Shown here piece after piece: positions 1 through 7,200 of a DNA stretch of 8,212 nucleotides. The notes beneath the pieces are model-generated. The model worked only from the letters and a program-made list of their open reading frames with translations. It was not told the DNA's origin and ran no database searches. This stretch comes from JALRAP01 sp046302815 (GTDB lineage Bacteria > Bacteroidota > Bacteroidia > AKYH767-A > OLB10). Numbering within the stretch: the first letter of the stretch is position 1; every line of letters begins with the position of its first letter. Position numbers and translations under genes: made by a program. The stretch lies in NCBI GenBank assembly GCA_046302815.1, contig JBKCHO010000122.1, positions 1 through 8,212 on the forward strand, given 5' to 3'.

Positions 1-1139
1 ACTACCAATTGGGTCAAATCGCAATTGAAAGTAAGGCTCCAATATTCATAAGAGGTCATACTAACACTAGGATTGTTATACCAAACTAATCCACCGGACG
101 GATTGATTTTTCGAATTTCTCCATTCGAACCTGTGGTGATATAGGTATCGCCGTTGGGATGTGTAACCATCCCTCCTACCCAGAAGCCGCTTGAGTCCCA
201 TGAAGAAGAGTAACTCCATTGCAAGCTTCCAGCGGAGTTGTATTTGCGAAGGTAAAAAGGTGAATCGCCCATGTAGGCATACACATTGCCGGAGTTGTCG
301 GTTTCCACTTCCCAAACCTTGTTGGAGTTCGGTGATGGCGGAAAAACAACCCATGGGTCGATTACCAATTGATTATTATTATCATAAGGGCTTAAAGCAA
401 AAGTGATTTTGTTTCCTGTCAACTGGAAAGAGGTCTTAATGCTCTTCTTATCCTTACCAAGGAATGAGATGGGCGCATGGTCTATGGCATCCCCGTAAGG
501 GGTAGTTAACAAAATGTTTCCTTGATTATCAATGCGAGGAGGCGCATCTCCATTGTAAACCAAAGCAATCATATTCGGATCAGCACCAGGCTTGACAACA
601 AATTGATATTTGAAACCCTTCTCTGGATGAAAGTTGAATTCCAAATCGACTCCCGGATAGAGATTCTTATATGTAAGCTGCTTATATCCCTTGATGAAAT
701 TGTAGTGCAAATTATTGGAGCCCATTCCATAACTGAAATACTCTTCCAAGGGATCTGATGCAACCAATTCAACATCGGGATTTGTATTGGCAAAACCAAT
801 GTGGTATAATGTAGACTCCATACGCACCGCTTTACGCTTGGCAAGAATGGCCTCCCACTCTTCCTGACTGTTAATCGGCTTCGTCTTATCCCACTTTTGC
901 CTAGGTAATTTCTTGTCGAACCGATAAGTCATACCAGTTGCCGTGAAATACACCTGAAAAGGACCATGGTCGATGGCATAAAGGATCTTTGTCCCGGTCA
1001 ATTTGTTTCGGCCATCGAATTGCGCCTTGTTTTCGATAAAGGCCTTGGGATATTCGTATTTGGCTTCAAACGCATAAGTAAAAGAAATAAAATTCCATGG
1101 CAAGAAAAATATAATCAAAAGAGCAAAAATGTTCTTCAT
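1..1139 (-). CDS. Secreted DUF7948-domain beta-propeller protein, 3' partial
   Basis: An open frame of 379 codons runs from ATG at 1137-1139 to the window edge without a stop, so the C-terminus is missing. Residues 1-23 form a signal peptide (MKNIFALLIIFFLPW start, likely cut after TYA). Residues about 28-266 match the DUF7948 pattern found at the N-terminus of SBBP-repeat proteins: an ENKAQF motif near 36, YKNLYPGVDLEF at 157-168, FKYQFVVKPGADP at 176-188, and the closing LVIDPWVVF at 258-266. After this, NSGNVYAY, LRKYNSAGSLQW, NGDTYITTGSNG and IRKINPSGGLVW are spaced like beta-propeller blades of PQQ or NHL type, not like the TYFGG-type SBBP repeats of the upstream gene. The start is set by the signal peptide. 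There is no Shine-Dalgarno sequence, only an A-rich leader, which is normal in Bacteroidota. The neighbour upstream has the same N-terminal domain, so the two look like tandem paralogues. A T9SS tail off the window is expected but not seen. Function is unknown; a surface or secreted binding protein is likely. Confidence 0.93.
   Translation of the reverse strand, partial: MKNIFALLIIFFLPWNFISFTYAFEAKYEYPKAFIENKAQFDGRNKLTGTKILYAIDHGPFQVYFTATGMTYRFDKKLPRQKWDKTKPINSQEEWEAILAKRKAVRMESTLYHIGFANTNPDVELVASDPLEEYFSYGMGSNNLHYNFIKGYKQLTYKNLYPGVDLEFNFHPEKGFKYQFVVKPGADPNMIALVYNGDAPPRIDNQGNILLTTPYGDAIDHAPISFLGKDKKSIKTSFQLTGNKITFALSPYDNNNQLVIDPWVVFPPSPNSNKVWEVETDNSGNVYAYMGDSPFYLRKYNSAGSLQWSYSSSWDSSGFWVGGMVTHPNGDTYITTGSNGEIRKINPSGGLVWYNNPSVSMTSYEYWSLTFNCDLTQLV
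1071..1139 (-). other. Sec signal peptide of the downstream gene
   Basis: Residues 1-23 show a lysine at position 2, a hydrophobic core FALLIIFFLPWNFISF, and a TYA that fits a signal peptidase I site before FEAKYEYP. The mature protein then enters the DUF7948-like domain directly. A lipoprotein is unlikely because no cysteine follows the core. The exact cleavage site is inferred. Confidence 0.8.
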
Positions 1140-1219
1140 GTAATTTTTTTTAGCTTTAAGATTGTTTTCAAACACTCTTGAATTTACATCAGATTAAAGA
1201 AAATGATTGAATAAATAAA
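1140..1219 (-). promoter_or_regulatory. AT-rich intergenic gap between the two secreted-protein genes
   Basis: Eighty bases separate the stop of the giant gene from the ATG of the next. On the minus strand the gap ends with a run of A just before TTAC-ATG, an A-rich leader without Shine-Dalgarno pairing. A TTTG sits in GTGTTTGAAAAC, but no convincing Bacteroidota -7 element (TAnnTTTG) follows at the right distance. Co-transcription with the upstream gene or a weak own promoter are both possible; neither is decided by the sequence. Confidence 0.4.
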
Positions 1220-1225
1220 TCATTT
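1201..1225 (-). terminator. Weak hairpin overlapping the stop codon of the giant gene
   Basis: A perfect 8-bp inverted repeat (AAATGATT at 1201-1208, AATCATTT at 1218-1225) with a 9-base loop contains the TGA stop in one arm. On the transcribed strand it is followed by a T-rich but broken stretch (TTTTCTTTAATC). Only one of eight pairs is G-C, so it would fold weakly. It may be a poor terminator or chance in AT-rich DNA. Confidence 0.25.
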
Positions 1226-4200
1226 AATAATGTTCAAACGCCTTTGGTTTATTCGTTGGTCATCCGAAATTACCTGAATGGTATAAACACCTGAAATCAA
1301 TCTTGATACATCCATGCGAGTCGTTTTAATAGATTTGTTGATTGACTTGCTGATTGCAACCCGTCCCGTCTGATCCACAACCCTGATCTCACGAACCATC
1401 ACCTCCTTGACCATCTGCACCTGTACATATTCGTTGGCCGGGTTCGGATAGACACGAACATCGCTCATGCTGCCGTCTTCCGACAACCCCGCCGTAGAAC
1501 CATACGGAACCTGAACCGTAGAAGGGTTGATCGCATAAGGAACTCCCGAGCTGTCATTGGCCGCAACCACCGTGCCCGTGAACACCAGGTTCGTGTCGGG
1601 GTAGTTCAAGCTTGACAGTGTGTTCAAGCGAACCTTGCACAACACTCCGTTGCCGTTGATTGATGCGTTGTTGAATCGCGTCATCCCCACGCTCACCACT
1701 CCGTTGGACACATACTCGATGCTCAAAAAGTCCTGAGATGGCGCACCGAATATCGAACCTGTGTAGTCGAATGTGGTGTTCTGCAAATCGAATACATTCG
1801 TATCCGCCGTGATGTCGAACGATATCCCGTACAGGTTGTTCAAGGTGCCGTTGCTGTTGGCCAGACTCACATCCAGCTCCACCTGCTGCGGCAGCTGGCT
1901 CGTGTTCACATAGCCCGGAGTCGGGGTCACCAATAGGTTGCCCGTTGATGATGTGCGGTTGAAGCCGCTGCCATCCAACAGGCTGTCTAACGGTGCCGCA
2001 TAAGCATGTATCTTGCCCATGTTGAACCCTACCGAGGTCTGGTCCGCATTGTTGATGATGCCGTCTCCGTTGCCGTCCGCAAACACCTTGTAGGCATCGC
2101 TATTCGGAGTGGAGGCATTATTTCCCCATAAAGTAGCCGACTGGGCAACCCACTGCAAATTGGCATTGGGGCGAACTGGGCCCGTGCTGTTATAAAAGAT
2201 TCCAATCTTCAATATATCGGAGGTGTTAACAGTCTTGTTGTTGTCCAAATCGCCTGGCCATACATTCACCTGGTTGGTAAAGTTGAAACAGTAGGGACCT
2301 TGGTTGACTAGTCCGAGCGCATTACCTGCAGGGGGAGGAGATGTAATACTTAAGTTATCAAGGTAAAAGCAAACTTGGCTGTTCAGAAGGCTCGTAGGAA
2401 TGTTGTTGGGCTTGAAGAGAAATGTATAAAATGTTCCCGAGCCAGAATAACCAGGTACCGTACCGCTCTTGTTCATTCCGAAATCATAGCCAGTACTAGT
2501 TAATACTGGTGCATTAGTAATAACAGGGGGAATAGGACCAAGTAAAGTTCCAGGAATGTAGCCCACATATGTCAAGTATGGCGCTAAAGGACCAAAATAT
2601 TTCAACTTCGCATAAGCCCCGTAAATATTGGTGGCATTTGTTAATTGCACTCTAACCTGCAGCGTGTCGAAGATATTGAAACTGCTCACCCCAGTGCCAC
2701 TTACAACCGAAATAGTTCCTGCATTCGTTAAATTGTTTACATTGATCTGGATACTGGCCGTTTGAGTACAACCAAATGTATTGGTAAATGTGGCGGTGTA
2801 CTGCGTATTTACAGATGGAGTGGCAATGGGATTGGCAATTGTGGTAGAACTTAATCCAGAGGTTGGCGACCAACTTATATTTGGGTTAGTGGTACTGATA
2901 CTTCCATTTAATTGTAAAGCCACAGCATTACCTAGGTTGATTGTTACAGGATTGCTGGAAGTGCCGTTGGCCGTAATGGTGGGCGCCGATCCTTGATTTA
3001 CGGTAAGTATGGCTTCAAAACTATTTGTTGAGAGCAAACAATTGTTATAGACAATACACCTGTATCTGTAATTGTTGAGACCCGACAAGTTAGAAACAGT
3101 CAATGTGTTTGTTGTAACGCCGGCATAATTGGAGCCATTGGAGCAATTTATCCATGAACCCGTGGAACTTGTTCGATATTGCCATTGATATGTTAACCCT
3201 GTTCCAGAAGCCGTTACACTGAAGGTGGCAGATTGCAATGGACAAACACTTACCGGCACAGGTTGGGAAGTAATACTGGGCAATGTTCCCCCAACCGTTA
3301 AGGTTTGAGAAGCTACGCCTGTACAACCATTAGCGTTAGTAACCGTAACAAAATAGGAGCCTGAAGTCGAAACAGTAATACTGGGAGCAGTTGAACCTGT
3401 GCTCCAATTGTAACCCGAATAAGTAGTGGTAGTACTCCAAGTTGTGGTGCTCCCAGCACAAATGCTGGTAGAACCCTGTATAGTAGGAGTTGGACTAGCA
3501 TTAACCGTTAATGCCCGGGAGGCCGTACCTGTGCAGCCATTTGCATCGGTAACCGTTACCGTATAGGTATTGGCCGTATTCACCGAAATACTTTGTGTGG
3601 TGGTACCGGTGCTCCAATTATATCCAGAATAACCCGGTGGGGCTGTAAAGACGGTAGATGACCCTGAACATATCGTTGAGGTTCCCGAAATGGTTGGAGA
3701 TGGGTTGGGATGGATTGTGACGAGTTGTGATGAGAAACCAGAACAACCTGCACTATTGGTAGCTGTCACTGTATAATTTCCTGAGGTAGTAGGATTAATA
3801 GTGGCTGTAGTTGAGCCATTGCTCCACAAATACGAGAAACCTGGTGTTGCGTTAAGAGTTGCTGCGCTTCCTTGACAAACAGTGAATGATCCATTTATGG
3901 TTACCGATGGATTTGACGCCACAGCCAACTGACTCACATTCGATGTAACACTAGATCCACAACTAGACCCCAACACACATCTGAAATAATACCCGTTGTA
4001 TGAGGTTCCGGGTGAAATGCCCAACACAGATCCAGTGGTGTTGGAGAAGGGTGCTTGTGCTGGCACATTGGTAAAAGTGGTTCCATTGGAGCTATACTGC
4101 CATTGATAAGTCAAGCCAGATCCTACGGCTGAAAGAGTCAAGCTTGTGGAGCCACCCTGGCATTGATAAAATACAGCAGGTGGTTGCGTATTGATAACAG

Positions 4201-7200
4201 GTGTGTTTACGACAGACAAGGTACAATTCGACGATGTAACAATTCCACAACTACCCGATATTTGACATTTGAAAATGGCTCCATTTAGAGAGCTTTGGGC
4301 AGAGCCGATGGAGAGCGTGGCGCTACTGACTCCACTGAAATTATTGGCCCCGCCAATGGGAACAGCCGAGTAGGTTGAACCATTGTTAGTGCTGTAAGAC
4401 CAAGAATAAAAAAGTGAGCCACCAATAGCCGTGGTTGAAATAGTTGTGGCAGCAGCCACACAAACAGCCTTGATGGAAGGGGGTTGCGCAGTAATGGCTG
4501 TGGTTTGATTTACGGTTAGCAAAACAATGTTGGTAGTGGTTATTACACTGCAAGCCGTTGAAGTGATGAGGCATCTGTAATAGTTTCCTGAGATTGCGAC
4601 TGCCGGAGAGCTTATGCTTAAGGTTGAAGTAGTAGCACCTGAAAACCCATAAATGCCACCATTCGTAACATTAGACCAAATCCCAGTAACACTTGAAAAT
4701 TCCTGCCATTGATAGGTAAGGGTTCCACTGGAACTTGCTGTAAAACTCATGGAAGTTGGTACAGCACTACATGTTGTAACACTTGCCAAAGGCTGACTGG
4801 TAATAGTAATAGTGGGTGCTGTTTGAACGGTCAAGGTCGCGGAATTGCTATTGATGGATGCACATGTTGGTGTAGATAACACGCACCTATACAGATAACC
4901 ATTAAAAGTCGTAGGTATATTACTCACTGTAAGGGTGGCTGATTGATATCCTGAAGGATAATATAAAGTATTATTGCAATCAGCAAAAGAAGCACCTGCA
5001 TTCGAACTAAACTGCCATCTATATGTGAGCGGTGTTCCTGATGCAACAACAGAAAAAGTGGTGGTGTTGTTGGGTGCGTTAGAGCACACATTTCGGTTTG
5101 GAGGCTGACTGGTAATGGTGGGGGCTGTACTAACATTCAGTTGAGCCAAGGTGCTCGTATCTGCGGGTGCACATCCACCCGTCACAATGCATCGGAAATA
5201 ATAGTTGCTCACCAAACTAGGATTCACAACCGTTAAGGAATCGTTAGTGTAACCAACAAAATTTGAAGTAGAGCATGGCAAAAATGTTTGAGGAACTGTG
5301 TAATTCACCGTCAACTGAGGTCTTGATGTGCTAGCGTAGCCATAAATGTTATATACTACCGTAGCGGTACTTCCACGAACAAATCCAATGTTGGCATTAT
5401 TAGTTCCAATATTGGCATTCAGGAAACTCAAACCAGCAGCATTCAGTGGGATTGTTGTAGTTGTGTTAACATTCCATGCAACAGGAGTTGCAATTGCGCC
5501 ACCAGAGGCACAATTAGAGTACAAGGTAGTACCTGCTATAGTGGAGGGATCTCCTGTAAAACCATAAATATTGTTTGCAATATTTGCAGTTGTCGTATTA
5601 TAAGTAGTGAATGTCAAACTAGCATTGGTGATAGTAGCATTTGATGGTATTGAGGATAGGTTAAATTTAGCCCACCCCCTATTACCAGTGGAGGGTAATA
5701 AATTGACCAAATTACCATCGCTTTTTGCACCAGCACTACTTACAGAACCCGTTGCATAGGATCCCGATATGCCTGTTGATGGAATTACCAGCGATGCATT
5801 AGTTGCGCCAGCCGTAGTACTATATTGCCATTGATAGGTTAATTGGGTACCTGTTGAAGCAACTGTGAATAAAGCGGATTGGTTTGAGCAAACAGATTGA
5901 TTAGCTGGGTTGGTTGTAATATTGGCAGGAGTGCTTTGCAGAAATGCAACAGAATTACTCAAAGTACTTGGAGTACATGTACCAGAAACCCGACACCTGA
6001 AAATGTACCCTACTTGTCCACTCATGACTGTAGTTGTTCCACTAATGGTAAGTGTAGCCGTATTAACCCCGGAGTAAGGTGCACTTAAGCAATCGAACCA
6101 ATTCAAACCCCCATCGGAGCTGTATTGCCAAGCATATGTCAAACCCGTTCCCGAAGCAACCAAAGATATAGTTGCGCTTGTTTGACCCGTACAATAACCC
6201 ACACTGGCGGGCTGCGTTGTAACAACAGGAGCCGTTTGAATGGTAATAAGTGCGTTGGATGAGGTTACCGTGTTGCCACAGGTGCTGGTTACCACACATC
6301 TGATATTGGTGTTGTTATAACCAGAAATGCTTAACATGGATAAAGTTGAAGTATTGGTATTAGAAAATATCGGATTGGATGAACACGATAGAAAGGTTCC
6401 GCCAGCTGTGCTGTATTGCCATTGGTAAGTTAACCCTGTACCAACAGCAGACAAGGAAAAAGTTGCCGATGAAGTAGCATTGCAGGTGGTTACACCAACA
6501 GGTTGTGTAACAATAGCAGCAACATCACATGGGTTGATCCTGCTCAAAAAGCCATCAACTGTTCCGCTGATGGAAGGCTGAAAGGCTCCAGTGGATGAAA
6601 TACCCGCCAAAGATTGTGTGGTTCCAGCCATGTAAAGGTTGTTGGATAAATCAAAAGCTATGGCATTACCAAAATCGCCATTGGCGCCGCCCAAGTAGGT
6701 CGACCATATCCTGTTTCCAGTGGTACTAAACTTGAACAAAAATGCATCATTGATGCCACCAAATGAATTTTGGAAACCAGATGAGGATATACCGGTACTA
6801 GATGCCGTAAATCCGGATAAATAAAAGTTGCCACTGGTATCTACAGCTGCTGAATATCCATAGTCGTTAGAGGGTCCTCCACAATAAGTACCCCAAAGTA
6901 AAGAAGCTCCAGTGGAAGCGAATTTAGAAGCAAATGCATCAGCTAGACCTCCAATGGTGGGCTGAAATACCCCCGAAGCTATGGAAGCGGTGGAAGATGT
7001 TTCTCCTGTAACGAATATGTTACCGCCAACATCGATTGCGATGGACCTTATAAGATCATTGCTTGTACCGCCATAATAGGTTCCAAAAACACGGGCCCCA
7101 GAACTATTAAACTTTACTAAAAACCCATCAGAATTGGCTCCTGTCGTGCTTGATGCGGATACATCGTATGCTCCTGATGTAGCCATGCCCGAGCTCGATT

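Noticed and set aside
569..844. Minus-strand open frame of 91 codons within the downstream gene
   Set aside because: It is out of frame with the 379-codon frame that carries a signal peptide and a recognisable DUF7948 domain, so it is a shadow.
966..1181. Plus-strand open frame of 71 codons over the start of the downstream gene
   Set aside because: It runs antisense to the signal peptide and leader, has no domain features, and ends in AT-rich intergenic sequence.
1140..1219. Own promoter for the downstream gene
   Set aside because: Only a lone TTTG is present, with no matching TAnnTTTG at the expected spacing, so no promoter is called.
2732..6520. DNA-level tandem repeat or CRISPR-like array
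   Set aside because: The periodicity is at protein level (Ig-like modules). Nucleotide copies are divergent, and there are no short identical repeats separated by equal spacers.
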